From NCBI RefSeq assembly GCF_001754075.1, contig NZ_MIEH01000025.1, forward strand, positions 1 through 64,000: 64,000 nt of DNA, written 5' to 3'. How positions within the stretch are numbered: the first letter of the stretch is position 1; each line of letters starts with the position of its first letter. Below are positions 1 to 8,414 of the stretch, piece after piece. The position numbers and the translations under genes were made by a program. The notes under the pieces are model-generated. The model saw nothing but the letters and a program-made list of their open reading frames with translations. It searched no databases and was not told where the DNA came from. The stretch comes from Merdimonas faecis. Its GTDB lineage: Bacteria; Bacillota; Clostridia; Lachnospirales; Lachnospiraceae.

Positions 1-50
1 ATGCAGTTTTGAAGGTACATATATCTTAAATAATAAAGCATTGAATTGAA

Positions 51-77
51 GGCAGTATTTAATATACTGTCTTTTTT
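51..77 (+). terminator. Rho-independent terminator of an upstream gene
   Basis: An 8-bp stem (51-58 with 64-71, one G-T pair) with a 5-nt loop is followed by six T. It would end a plus-strand gene lying to the left of the window. The first 12 bases end in an in-frame TGA and could be the last codons of that gene, but this cannot be shown from so little sequence. Confidence 0.6.
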
Positions 78-109
78 AATACATTTTTACGGATACAGAA
101 AGGAAAAGA

Positions 110-1489
110 ATGAAAAAGATATTGGCATTTGACCTTGGTTCTTCCAGTGGCCGGGCAATAGAAGGAAAATATGCGGATGGAAAACTTCAATACAAAGAAA
201 TCCACCGGTTTAAAAACGTTCCGATATGGCATAATGGACACTTATGTTGGGATTTTGAGAAGATTATGAAGGAAATTTATTTAGGGATTGAAAAGGCAGG
301 AGAAATCGACAGCATCGGCATTGATGCATGGGGGGCAGATTTTGGCGTGCTGGATCAGAATGGAGATCTGCTGTCTCTTCCTGTACACTATCGAGACCTT
401 CGTACAGAAGGTATGATAAAGGAAGCACAGGAAAGAATTACAGGAAAACGATTGTTTCAGTTAAGCGGTAATCAAACATATGCAACAAATACTTTATATC
501 AGATTCTGGCGCTGCGTAAGACAGAACCCGAAATATGGAATCAGACCAGAAAGCTTCTGCATATACCGGATTTGGTTTCCTACCTTTTATGCAGAAATGC
601 GGTCTGTGAGAGAACGATTGCATCTACAACTCAGATGCTGGATCCAGACAGTGGCATGTGGAGCCAGGAGATCCTGGATGAGTTTCAGATCCCCCGGCAG
701 ATTTTCGGGACGATGACAGACACAGGAACTATCATTGGAGAATATAAGGGAGTCAAAGTAATTACGGTGGCAGGACATGACACTCAAAGTGCAGGCGCGG
801 CTATGACAGAGGACGTGGGGACGACAGCATTTTTAAACATTGGTACCTGGAGTCTGTTAGGAATTGAGAATGAGAAAGCGATACTGTCTGATGAAGGGTA
901 CGAACTTGGCATTTCCAATGAGCAGGGACCTTACGGCGGGATTCATTGTATCATGAACATAACCGGGATGTGGCTTTTGCAGGAATGTCGCAGAACCTGG
1001 GAAGAGGAAGGCAACTGCTATTCCTACGATAAATTAGAGAAGCTGGCAGAACAGGCAGGTGCATCCAGGAGTTTTCTGGATCCAAATGCAGCGGATTTTG
1101 CATTGCCGGGGAATATGCCGGAAAAAATCCGTACATTTTGCAGAAGAACCGGACAGAGAATACCGGAAACCGTGGGAGATATCGTCAGGTGTATTTATGA
1201 AAGTCTGGCTTCCACATACAGCAAGGAACTGAAAAAACTGGAGCAGGGAAGTGGACGGAGGATTGAAAAACTGCAGATCTTAGGAGGAGGCGCCCGTTCA
1301 GAGATGCTTTGTCAGATGACAGCAGATTATTGCGGCAGGCCGGTGACTGCGGGACCGGTAGAGGCGACTGCACTGGGCAATCTGATAATCCAGCTGAAAG
1401 CATTAGGTGAGATCGCAGATGCTTCAGATGCAAGGCGCATACTTCAGAATGGGGAAAGTTTCCGGTATTATGTGCCGCAAAGGAAATAG
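110..1489 (+). CDS. rhaB: Rhamnulokinase (FGGY carbohydrate kinase)
   Basis: Phosphorylates L-rhamnulose to L-rhamnulose 1-phosphate with ATP, the second step of L-rhamnose breakdown in the cytoplasm. The 459-residue product has the rhamnulokinase start (DLGSSSGRAI, phosphate-1 loop), the sugar-side motif DAWGADFGVLD near residue 70, VAGHDTQSAGA near 220, and the C-terminal FGGY adenosine motif LGGGARSE near 395. Length fits the family (about 460-490). An AAAGGA ribosome site lies 7 nt before the ATG. The upstream terminator suggests its own transcription start or read-through from an upstream rhamnose gene; no rhaA or rhaD is visible in the window. Other FGGY kinases (xylulokinase, glycerol kinase) are less likely given the DAWGADF motif. 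Confidence 0.93.
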   Translation: MKKILAFDLGSSSGRAIEGKYADGKLQYKEIHRFKNVPIWHNGHLCWDFEKIMKEIYLGIEKAGEIDSIGIDAWGADFGVLDQNGDLLSLPVHYRDLRTEGMIKEAQERITGKRLFQLSGNQTYATNTLYQILALRKTEPEIWNQTRKLLHIPDLVSYLLCRNAVCERTIASTTQMLDPDSGMWSQEILDEFQIPRQIFGTMTDTGTIIGEYKGVKVITVAGHDTQSAGAAMTEDVGTTAFLNIGTWSLLGIENEKAILSDEGYELGISNEQGPYGGIHCIMNITGMWLLQECRRTWEEEGNCYSYDKLEKLAEQAGASRSFLDPNAADFALPGNMPEKIRTFCRRTGQRIPETVGDIVRCIYESLASTYSKELKKLEQGSGRRIEKLQILGGGARSEMLCQMTADYCGRPVTAGPVEATALGNLIIQLKALGEIADASDARRILQNGESFRYYVPQRK

Positions 1490-1608
1490 AGAGAATAGCC
1501 AACGGGTCATTTAACAATCTTTTTACATGAAATAGGTAGAGAAACTGTCAAATGCATGGGAAAATAAAAGATACGAACAGAATGATGTATCAGACAGGAG
1601 TATCAAGC

Positions 1609-2271
1609 ATGAAAATGGATTATAGACAGATCTGTAAAAATGAAGAAATAAGCTTATTGATAGAGAAGGGAAATGAAATCCTGCACGAATTGGGATATAC
1701 GGAACACTCCCGGAAACATGCTATGAAGGTGGCAGAAACCGCAGGGAAAATACTAAAGGAGCTGGGATACGGCAAACGGAAGATAGAGCTGGCAAAGATC
1801 GCAGGATATATGCATGACATCGGAAACAGCATCAATCGTCATGACCATGCCCAAAGCGGGGCAATCCTGGCTTACCAGATTTTAAAAGAACTTGACTTTT
1901 CGTACAGAGATATTCTGGTAGTGACTACGGCTATCGGTCATCATGACGAGGGAACCGGGACAGCTGTGGACGAAGTATCTGCGGCCCTGATACTGGCAGA
2001 TAAGACAGATGTACGCCGAAATCGTGTGCAAAACCCGGTGCCGGCTTCTTTTGATATTCATGACCGGGTAAACTATGCGGCCTTATCTTCGGCATTAAGA
2101 ATCCAAAAAGAAAAAGAAATCATACAGATGGAACTGGAGCTTGATGATTCCATCTGTACAGTTATGGACTATTTTGAAATTTTCCTGGGCCGTATGCTGA
2201 TGTGTAAGCGTGCGGCAGAAAAATTAAATTGTAAGTTCAAATTAATCGCAAACGGGAGTAAACTTTGTTGA
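1609..2271 (+). CDS. HD-domain phosphohydrolase
   Basis: Predicted metal-dependent phosphohydrolase of the HD superfamily; the substrate cannot be told. The HD core is seen as H in EHSRKHAMKV, the HD pair in AGYMHDIGN, the later HH in AIGHHDEG and D in ILADKTDVRR, the usual order of metal ligands. A longer reading frame starts at 1552, but the AGGAG site ends 8 nt before the ATG at 1609, so that start (MKMDYRQ) was chosen, giving 220 residues. The gene follows rhaB by about 120 bp and ends just before a strong palindrome that separates it from the convergent aminotransferase. Relatives are found next to unrelated genes in many Firmicutes, so the neighbourhood does not reveal its role. Confidence 0.75.
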   Translation: MKMDYRQICKNEEISLLIEKGNEILHELGYTEHSRKHAMKVAETAGKILKELGYGKRKIELAKIAGYMHDIGNSINRHDHAQSGAILAYQILKELDFSYRDILVVTTAIGHHDEGTGTAVDEVSAALILADKTDVRRNRVQNPVPASFDIHDRVNYAALSSALRIQKEKEIIQMELELDDSICTVMDYFEIFLGRMLMCKRAAEKLNCKFKLIANGSKLC

Positions 2272-2282
2272 TATAGAAACGG

Positions 2283-2337
2283 AAAAGTGACAGGGGACGT
2301 ACACCTTTGCAAAAGGTGTACGTCCCCTGTCACTTTT
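2283..2337. repeat. Perfect GGGGACGTACAC palindrome (family A) / bidirectional terminator
   Basis: Two 26-bp arms (2283-2308 and 2312-2337) are perfect inverted copies around the 3-nt loop GCA. The core GGGGACGTACAC...TTTGCAAAA is shared with the copy at 38489-38543, while the outer 10 bp differ between copies yet are still perfectly complementary. Arms begin with A-runs and end with T-runs, so the hairpin can terminate transcription from both convergent genes. It fills almost the whole gap between them. Confidence 0.85.
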
Positions 2338-3624
2338 TTATTTCGCAGCCAGCAGTTTTTCGATGCTGACCAGCTTCACGCTTAATACAAATATTTCGGT
2401 TGCCAGCTTCAGTTCCTCTACCGTCGGATAGGACGGTGCGATACGGATGTTGCTGTCGTGCGGATCTTTTCCATACGGGAAGGTAGCGCCGGCCGGAGTC
2501 ATGATAAGTCCGGCTTCCTTTGCTTTTGCCACGATTGCTTTGGCGCAGCCATCCATGGAATCAAAGGAGATGAAATATCCGCCGCGGGGTGCAAGCCAGG
2601 AACCGATCTCCAAACCGCCCAGCTCTTTTTCGAAGGTTTTCAGAACGATATCAAATTTCGGACGCATGATATCTGCATGCTTCTTCATGTGCTCTACCAT
2701 ACCATGGATATTCTTGAAATATCTGGCATGTCTTAACTGATTCAGTTTGTCATGTCCGATTGTCTGGATCTTCATCATTTTCCGGATGTCAGCCAGATTT
2801 GCATCGGATGCAGCGATTGCTGCGATACCGGAGCCTGGGAAACTGATCTTGGAAGTAGAAGAGAACTTATAGACCATATCCGGGTTGCCTTCTTTTTTAC
2901 ATTCCATCAGGATCTCGATCAGGTAATCCTGTTTATCTTCATATAAATGGTGGATGCCGTATGCATTATCCCAGTAGATACGGAAGTCCTCTGCAGCTGG
3001 TTTCAGCTTTGCAAAACGGTGAACTGTGACATCGGAGTAAGTAATGCCCTGCGGATTGGAATATTTTGGCACGCACCAGATTCCCTTGATCGAAGGATCA
3101 GAACTTACCAGTTCTTCTACAATGTCCATATCCGGTCCTTCCGGAGTCATAGGTACATTAATCATTTCTATGCCGAAATATTCAGTGATAGCAAAATGTC
3201 TGTCGTACCCGGGAACTGGACATAAGAATTTTACTTTATCCAGCTTGCACCAGGGTGTACTTCCCATGACACCGTGTGTCATACTGCGGGCAACAGTGTC
3301 AAACATCACATTCAGGCTGGAATTTCCAAAAATTACGATGTTGTCCTTCGGAACTTCCATCATATCTGCCAGAAGCTGTTTGGCTTCTGCGATTCCATCC
3401 AGCACGCCGTAGTTGCGGCAGTCCACTCCTTCTGTACACTTCAGATCGGAATCGCTGGTCAGAACATCCATCATGCCCATAGACAAATTGAGCTGTTCCG
3501 TTGACGGTTTTCCTCTGGACATGTCCAGATTCAGATTCTGTGCCTTTACTTCTTCAAATTGAGCCTCAAGACTGCTTTTTAATTCCAATAACTCTTCTTT
3601 TGATAATTCTTTATATGCTGTCAC
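2338..3624 (-). CDS. PLP-dependent aminotransferase, class I subgroup Ic (AspB-like)
   Basis: Predicted fold-type I aminotransferase that moves an amino group between an amino acid and a 2-oxo acid with pyridoxal phosphate. Features seen: the N-terminal MSRGKP signature, a GNSS phosphate-binding region, NPQG, the WDNAYG aspartate region, and the PLP lysine in SSTSKISFPG (about residue 265). This set matches the subgroup Ic family (Corynebacterium AspB-like; Pfam aminotransferase MocR-type) rather than classical AspC; the substrate is probably aspartate or another dicarboxylic amino acid. Start: an in-frame ATG lies at 3639, but that ATG is itself part of ATGGAGG, the ribosome site for the GTG at 3622-3624, so the GTG start (428 residues) is preferred. 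A near-consensus promoter lies 40 bp upstream. Confidence 0.85.
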   Translation of the reverse strand: MTAYKELSKEELLELKSSLEAQFEEVKAQNLNLDMSRGKPSTEQLNLSMGMMDVLTSDSDLKCTEGVDCRNYGVLDGIAEAKQLLADMMEVPKDNIVIFGNSSLNVMFDTVARSMTHGVMGSTPWCKLDKVKFLCPVPGYDRHFAITEYFGIEMINVPMTPEGPDMDIVEELVSSDPSIKGIWCVPKYSNPQGITYSDVTVHRFAKLKPAAEDFRIYWDNAYGIHHLYEDKQDYLIEILMECKKEGNPDMVYKFSSTSKISFPGSGIAAIAASDANLADIRKMMKIQTIGHDKLNQLRHARYFKNIHGMVEHMKKHADIMRPKFDIVLKTFEKELGGLEIGSWLAPRGGYFISFDSMDGCAKAIVAKAKEAGLIMTPAGATFPYGKDPHDSNIRIAPSYPTVEELKLATEIFVLSVKLVSIEKLLAAK

Positions 3625-3663
3625 GTTTCCATCCTCCATTTTTTTCTATCCCTCAATTTCAAC

Positions 3664-3692
3664 ATTGTAATGTGAATCTGACATTTCGTCAA
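3664..3692 (-). promoter_or_regulatory. Sigma-A type promoter of the aminotransferase gene
   Basis: Read on the minus strand: TTGACG (3687-3692), 17-bp spacer, TACAAT (3664-3669), each 5 of 6 to consensus. It lies 40 bp before the GTG start at 3624. Confidence 0.65.
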
Positions 3693-3821
3693 TAGTTTCT
3701 TGCAAAAAATAGAGGATAATCCTAATTTTTATGTAAGAAAATTCAAAAAATTGAAATATTTGAAGCTTTCATATGCAAATCTGTTAAAAAAGAGACAAAA
3801 TGGAGCGGCAAATCCGGAGAT

Positions 3822-5018
3822 TTACAGGGATCGTCTGGAAAGAATTTCATCCAGCAGGCGGAATGCGGCGTCATCTTTACTCATTAATTCTAGCTCTTTG
3901 ACAGAATCCGGAGTGATGATGGTGATAATATTCGTTGTGGTTTCAAAGCCTGCGCCGGGTACCTTCAGGTTGTTGGCGGCAATCATGTCCAGATGCTTTT
4001 TCTCCAGTTTTTTCCGGGAATTTTCCAGCATGTTTTCGGTCTCCATAGAGAAGCCGCACAAAAACTGTCCAGGTTTCTTATGTTCACCCAGATATTTCAG
4101 AATATCATCTGTCCGTTCCAGTTCCAGAGAAAATGAACCGTCTGATTTTTTGACTTTTTCTTCTGCTACATGGACCGGACGGTAATCCGCTACGGCGGCT
4201 GCCTTGATAATGATGTCCATCTCGTCGCTCCGTGAAATAACGGCATCATACATATCTTTTGCAGAAACCACGGGTACGACGTCTACAAAAAGCGGCGGTG
4301 TAAGAGCTGTCCGTCCGGTGACCAGAGTGACGTCTGCGCCTCTTAACATACAGGCCTTGGCGATACTGTAGCCCATACGGCCTGAAGAATGGTTGGTGAG
4401 GAAGCGTACCGGATCGACAGCTTCCTGTGTAGGGCCGGCAGTGACAAGTACTTTTAAGCCTTTCATGTCCTGTTTGCAGGCACAGGAACGAAGGATATGT
4501 TCATATAAAATTTCCGGTTCAGGCATCTTTCCTTTTCCTTCATCACCGCAGGCCAGATGTCCGGCAGCGGGCTCTATGACCTCCATGCCGTATTTCTTTA
4601 GCAGAGCCAGATTGTCCTGTGTCACCGGATTTTCATACATGCCGGTATTCATAGCCGGAGCAACCAGTTTCGGCGCATGGCTTGCCAGGATCGTAGTGGT
4701 GAGCATGTCATCTGCCAGGCCGTGAGCCAGCTTTGCGATTACATTTGCAGTGGCGGGAGCGACCATGATGACATCAGCTTTTTTAGCCAGAGACACGTGC
4801 TCTACCTGAAATTCAAAATTGCGGTCAAAGGTATCCGTAATACATTTATGTCCTGTCAGAGTTTCAAAAGTAATAGGGTTGATAAAATTTGTGGCGTGTT
4901 CTGTCATGATTACACGGACTTCAGCTCCTGCCTTGACCAGTCTGCTTGCCAGGGAAGCGCTTTTGTAGGCGGCGATGCCGCCGGTAACGCCAAGAAGGAT
5001 TGTTTTTTCTTTTAACAT
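3822..5018 (-). CDS. coaBC: Bifunctional phosphopantothenoylcysteine decarboxylase / phosphopantothenate-cysteine ligase
   Basis: Carries two successive steps of coenzyme A synthesis: CoaB joins 4'-phosphopantothenate and cysteine (CTP), CoaC decarboxylates the product to 4'-phosphopantetheine. The N-terminal flavoprotein half shows GVTGGIAAYK, PATANVIAKLAHGLADDM and the active-site Cys loop LACGDEGKGKMPE (about residue 156). The C-terminal synthetase half begins near residue 188 with VTAGPTQE, the SSGRMGYSIA nucleotide region and the KAAAVADY lysine motif. 398 residues is normal. It is divergent from panT, a predicted pantothenate transporter, so substrate supply and use are side by side. 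A longer open frame on the other strand (3700-4185) is only a shadow. Confidence 0.95.
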   Translation of the reverse strand: MLKEKTILLGVTGGIAAYKSASLASRLVKAGAEVRVIMTEHATNFINPITFETLTGHKCITDTFDRNFEFQVEHVSLAKKADVIMVAPATANVIAKLAHGLADDMLTTTILASHAPKLVAPAMNTGMYENPVTQDNLALLKKYGMEVIEPAAGHLACGDEGKGKMPEPEILYEHILRSCACKQDMKGLKVLVTAGPTQEAVDPVRFLTNHSSGRMGYSIAKACMLRGADVTLVTGRTALTPPLFVDVVPVVSAKDMYDAVISRSDEMDIIIKAAAVADYRPVHVAEEKVKKSDGSFSLELERTDDILKYLGEHKKPGQFLCGFSMETENMLENSRKKLEKKHLDMIAANNLKVPGAGFETTTNIITIITPDSVKELELMSKDDAAFRLLDEILSRRSL

Positions 5019-5158
5019 AAATCTTCCAGCCTTTCCTATTTATATATTAATAAGTTTTTACCAAGTTTCTTTTTTTACTATATCGTGTTTAGCACTATCT
5101 TGCAAGAAATGAACTCAGATTTAGGTGTGGTCTGCCTTAAATATTCCACAAAAAATGC

Positions 5159-5187
5159 TTGTCGGCTGCAAAGGCAGGTGCTATAAT
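5159..5187 (+). promoter_or_regulatory. Promoter of panT
   Basis: TTGTCG (5159-5164), 17-bp spacer, perfect TATAAT (5182-5187). A 60-nt leader follows; it contains a small hairpin (TCCCGC...GCGGGA) before the AGGAGG ribosome site. No known riboswitch is recognised in it. Confidence 0.6.
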
Positions 5188-5247
5188 GTCACCGTAATTG
5201 TATTGTATCCCGCAGGAGCGGGAATGATAACAAGGAGGAATTGAATA

Positions 5248-5904
5248 ATGAAAGCAAAGAAACACGACACACGCTGGATGGTCAGTGTTGCACTTATGGC
5301 AGCGATCATTATCGTGCTGGCAAATACGCCGCTCGGGATGATCCAGCTTCCGGTGATTAAGGCGACAACTGTACATATTCCGGTTATCATCGGCGCAATT
5401 TTGTTAGGCCCGTCTGCCGGGGCGATCCTGGGAGGAGTATTTGGAATCTGTTCGCTGATCAGCAACACGATGGCACCGACACTTTTGTCTTTTGCATTTT
5501 CGCCGTTTATGAGTACGACAGGAATTCCGGGAGCACTGAAGGCAATCTGGATTTCCGTAGGCTGCAGGATCTTGATAGGTCTTGTGTCCGGATGGCTCTG
5601 GCTCCTGCTGAAGAAACTGAAGGTCAATCAGATCATTGCCCTTCCTATTGTCGGGTTCATAGGATCCATGGTGAACACGATAACGGTTATGGGAAGTATT
5701 TATCTTCTGTTTGCCAGGCAGTATGCTGAGGCGCAGAATGTAGGTGTTACAGCTGTCTGGGGACTGATCATGGGGACAATTACCGCATCAGGAATTCCGG
5801 AGGCGATCGCAGCGGCCGTACTGGTATTGGCGCTGGGAAAAGTCCTGGTTGGAGTGTTCCGGAAGATGAATATCGGGATTGCAGGAAGTGCAATGAGCGT
5901 GTAA
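5248..5904 (+). CDS. panT: ECF transporter S component, pantothenate type (PanT)
   Basis: Membrane substrate-binding (S) subunit of an energy-coupling factor transporter, most likely for pantothenate. The 218-residue protein is almost wholly hydrophobic with about six membrane segments; an Ala-rich first helix (MVSVALMAAIIIVLANTPLG) of the type that contacts EcfT, and the GAILLGPSAGAILGGVFG segment typical of the RibU/PanT/folate group. The shared divergent region with coaBC supports pantothenate over other vitamins. The EcfA1A2T energising module is not in the window and is presumably encoded elsewhere and shared. AGGAGG is placed 8 nt before the ATG. Other S components (riboflavin, niacin) remain possible on sequence alone. 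Confidence 0.82.
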   Translation: MKAKKHDTRWMVSVALMAAIIIVLANTPLGMIQLPVIKATTVHIPVIIGAILLGPSAGAILGGVFGICSLISNTMAPTLLSFAFSPFMSTTGIPGALKAIWISVGCRILIGLVSGWLWLLLKKLKVNQIIALPIVGFIGSMVNTITVMGSIYLLFARQYAEAQNVGVTAVWGLIMGTITASGIPEAIAAAVLVLALGKVLVGVFRKMNIGIAGSAMSV

Positions 5905-5913
5905 TATAGATAG

Positions 5914-5963
5914 AAAACCACTGTGCTATGGTAAAGAAGTCATAACACAGTGGTTTATTTTTA
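5914..5963 (+). terminator. Terminator of panT
   Basis: An 11-bp perfect stem AAACCACTGTG (5915-5925) / CACAGTGGTTT (5946-5956), with further pairing of TATG and CATA inside, is followed by ATTTTTAT. Confidence 0.8.
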
Positions 5964-5985
5964 TGCTAAATTCAGGTATTAAGAT

Positions 5986-6022
5986 CCCCCTGCCCAGGGG
6001 ATAGAATGAAAAGGGCAGGGGG
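5986..6022 (-). terminator. Hairpin downstream of the class V aminotransferase
   Basis: Perfect 10-bp GC stem CCCCCTGCCC (5986-5995) / GGGCAGGGGG (6013-6022), directly after the minus-strand stop codon at 6031. No long T-run follows on the minus strand, so termination strength is uncertain. Confidence 0.55.
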
Positions 6023-6030
6023 TATGACAG

Positions 6031-7314
6031 CTATACGCTTTCGGCGATTTCTTTTGTGACCTTCAGGAACTTGTCCACATCGTCTTTTCCGTGGCAATGC
6101 AGCGGCGATACTCGGATTGCGCCGGGGATACCAAGAGTTTCTACAATCCGTTTGGAGTACATGCTGCTTCTTACACGTTCAAATACTGTGACTCCGCGCT
6201 TCATGTATTCGATCACACAGTCTGGATAATCAATTCCTTTGATTCCCATTGCAATGATCAGATCTTTCCAGGTCAGGTCTTCCATATCTACATAGACCTC
6301 GACGCCGGGGATATGGCGAAGGCCGGGAACCTCATCAGTACCTTCCAGCATACGGTAGAGGATCGCACGCTCCTGCATATGGATGCGGTGCATGCCTTCT
6401 TCAAATAGAGTACGTTTGTCTGTGCTGTGGATAAAATGCTCTCCGATGGTGCAGACATAATCAATGACTTCCAGCATAGCAGCAAAATTGCCCGGAGACG
6501 GAGTCCCAAGCTGCCATACATTTGCATCCTTGTGGGTCAGTTTGTGGTGCATCATAGAAGCTACGCGGTCAGATACATAAGCATATCCGCAGCCACGCAC
6601 TCCAAAGAATTTGTAAGGTGCGATATTTGATACATCCACGTCCCAGTCTTCCACGTCAATCGCTGCGTGAGGAGCATGTTGTACAGCGTCAGAGACGATG
6701 TAGATCTCAGGGTTGATTTCCCTTGCGCGGCGGGAAATCTCCTTGATATCCATTACATTTCCGGAAATATTAGATGCAGCCATAATACTTAAAAGACAGG
6801 TATCCTTATCAACATATTTCATGACCTCATCTACATCAATGCCGCCTGTAGTCTGATTCGCGGGAACCTCACGAAATTCGCGGCCAGTTTTCATACAGGC
6901 ATATTCTACCGCATCATGAGCGGAAGGATGCTCCAGACAGGACGTAACTGCATTTGTTCCCCATTTTACATTTTCCATGATAGTGTCTACAATCTTGAAC
7001 ATTGTCTGTGAAGCAGACAATTCTGATACTAATGCGCCGCTTTTGGCTCCGAACACGACTTCAAGGATTTCCTTTGTGCCCTCAGATACATAATCCGCCA
7101 GTTTTAAACCGCGTGCATAATTTCGCTCCGGACAGTCTGGAAACTGTTCAGCGGCAGCTTTTGCTTCAACAGCTTTGCGGAGCCGTAAAGATCCGCCGGA
7201 GTTTTCGAAGAACAGACGTGGTCCGTACAATGGATCTTCATCTGCATAACAAAACTGTGCCTTCAGATGCTTCTGGTATTCGTCCGGGAACCAGATACCT
7301 TTCTCTGTATTCAT
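6031..7314 (-). CDS. Class V PLP-dependent aminotransferase / cysteine desulfurase-like protein
   Basis: Fold-type I PLP enzyme of the class V group (selenocysteine lyase, isopenicillin N epimerase and cysteine desulfurase relatives). The PLP lysine is in DVSNIAPYKFFGVRGCGYAY (about residue 252), preceded by the SDAVQHAPHAAIDV aspartate region; GALVSELSASQTMF and a later SPLHCHGKDDV tail match long NifS-like enzymes of unknown substrate. The frame opens at 7359, but AAAGGAGG lies 7 nt before the ATG at 7314, so that start is used (427 residues). It is divergent from a LysR regulator with overlapping promoters and lies beside the pxp/biotin operon, which suggests a role in the same amino-acid pathway; this is inference. 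A true sulfur-transfer role is unlikely without isc/suf neighbours. Confidence 0.78.
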   Translation of the reverse strand: MNTEKGIWFPDEYQKHLKAQFCYADEDPLYGPRLFFENSGGSLRLRKAVEAKAAAEQFPDCPERNYARGLKLADYVSEGTKEILEVVFGAKSGALVSELSASQTMFKIVDTIMENVKWGTNAVTSCLEHPSAHDAVEYACMKTGREFREVPANQTTGGIDVDEVMKYVDKDTCLLSIMAASNISGNVMDIKEISRRAREINPEIYIVSDAVQHAPHAAIDVEDWDVDVSNIAPYKFFGVRGCGYAYVSDRVASMMHHKLTHKDANVWQLGTPSPGNFAAMLEVIDYVCTIGEHFIHSTDKRTLFEEGMHRIHMQERAILYRMLEGTDEVPGLRHIPGVEVYVDMEDLTWKDLIIAMGIKGIDYPDCVIEYMKRGVTVFERVRSSMYSKRIVETLGIPGAIRVSPLHCHGKDDVDKFLKVTKEIAESV

Positions 7315-7354
7315 ATTTTTGCCTCCTTTTGACAACTCGATGTACTTTGGGTTT

Positions 7355-7405
7355 ATCATAGCATGTGATGTAACATTTGTTAAATGAATAATTTTATTGT
7401 ATAAT
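7355..7405. promoter_or_regulatory. Back-to-back overlapping promoters (class V aminotransferase / lysR)
   Basis: Plus strand: TTGTTA (7377-7382), 17-bp spacer, TATAAT (7400-7405), reading into lysR. Minus strand: TTAACA (7378-7383 read in reverse, 5 of 6 to consensus), 17-bp spacer, TATGAT (7355-7360), reading into the aminotransferase gene. The two -35 boxes occupy the same bases, so one bound LysR dimer could control both directions. This is the standard arrangement for LysR-regulated divergent genes. Confidence 0.72.
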
Positions 7406-7445
7406 ATAAAAAGAATTTATATTTGTGCAGTTTGGAGGGATGGAG

Positions 7446-8354
7446 ATGAATATATCCGAAATCGAAACTTTTTTGATGATTGTTAAGACAAAAAACATTA
7501 CCAAAACAGCGGAGAATCTGTTCCTGTCCCAACCGACCGTCAGCCATCGTCTCAAATCTCTGGAGGAAGAACTGGGAGTGAAGCTGATTGCGAGGAAAAA
7601 AGGACATAAACAGATTGAACTGACCAGCCAGGGAGAGGAATTTATTCCGATTGCGGAACGGTGGGTGTCTGTCTGGCAGGAAATGCAGCTTCTGAAACAT
7701 TCCAGGGAAAAGCTGTATCTGACCGTGGGGTGTACGGATACGCTCAACAGCGCCATCTTCTTTGATCTGTACCGGAATATGCTAAATGAGAAGGAGCAGT
7801 TTATCAACCTCCATATTAAAACGCACTACTCTTATGAGCTGTACAGTCTGCTGGAAAATCATGAGATAGATCTTGGGTTTGTGTATCATCATCTGCATTT
7901 CAAGAACATCGTCACCAAGCCGGTTCTTAAGGAAAAAATGTATATCATGCAGGCTGAAGACGCACCGATAAAGAAGCCGGTGATCCATACGGATGAGCTG
8001 AATCCGGATTGGGAGATTTTTGCAAGCTGGGAAGCCAATTACCAGGTCTGGCATGACCAGAATGTCAGCAAAGGAAACCGTCCCCGGGTGGAGGTTGATA
8101 CCTTTGAACTCCTGCTGCATCTGATGTCGGATCCCAGAATGTGGACAATCGCACCGGTGACAGTGGTCGAAAGAATCCGGACGCTGCGTCCGATCTATGT
8201 CAGTGAAATTGGGAATACCAGTAAGCCTCCGGAGCGGGTGACTTATATGATCAAGCATAAATATCCCAATGAGGCCAGTCTGAAGGCAGTACAGGTGTTT
8301 GAAGAAAAGATGAAAGAATATTTAAAGTCAAAAGACTGGGGGTATCTCGGTTAG
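7446..8354 (+). CDS. LysR-family transcriptional regulator
   Basis: DNA-binding regulator of 302 residues. The N-terminal winged helix is clear (MNISEIETFLMIVKTKNITKTA, then LSQPTVSHRLKSLEEELGVKLI), followed by the periplasmic-binding-like effector domain to the end. The GTG at 7425 and ATG at 7440 open the frame earlier, but GGAGG at 7434-7438 sits 7 nt before the ATG at 7446, which fixes the start. The neighbours, one divergent aminotransferase and the downstream pxp/biotin operon, are its likely targets. The effector is probably a metabolite of that pathway (5-oxoproline or glutamate), which is inference. A strong terminator follows, so the pxp operon has its own promoter. Confidence 0.88.
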   Translation: MNISEIETFLMIVKTKNITKTAENLFLSQPTVSHRLKSLEEELGVKLIARKKGHKQIELTSQGEEFIPIAERWVSVWQEMQLLKHSREKLYLTVGCTDTLNSAIFFDLYRNMLNEKEQFINLHIKTHYSYELYSLLENHEIDLGFVYHHLHFKNIVTKPVLKEKMYIMQAEDAPIKKPVIHTDELNPDWEIFASWEANYQVWHDQNVSKGNRPRVEVDTFELLLHLMSDPRMWTIAPVTVVERIRTLRPIYVSEIGNTSKPPERVTYMIKHKYPNEASLKAVQVFEEKMKEYLKSKDWGYLG

Positions 8355-8364
8355 TCGCAATATT

Positions 8365-8414
8365 AAAAGATCTGCAGACAGAACTTTAGAGGTCTGTTCT
8401 GCAGATCTTTTTTT
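8365..8414 (+). terminator. Terminator of lysR
   Basis: Stem AAAAGATCTGCAGA (8365-8378) pairs with TCTGCAGATCTTTT (8398-8411) and runs into a seven-T tract. It is separated from the stop codon by 10 bp. Confidence 0.85.

Noticed and set aside
5188-5247. Riboswitch in the panT leader
   Set aside because: Only a 6-bp hairpin is seen in 60 nt; no known riboswitch core is recognised.
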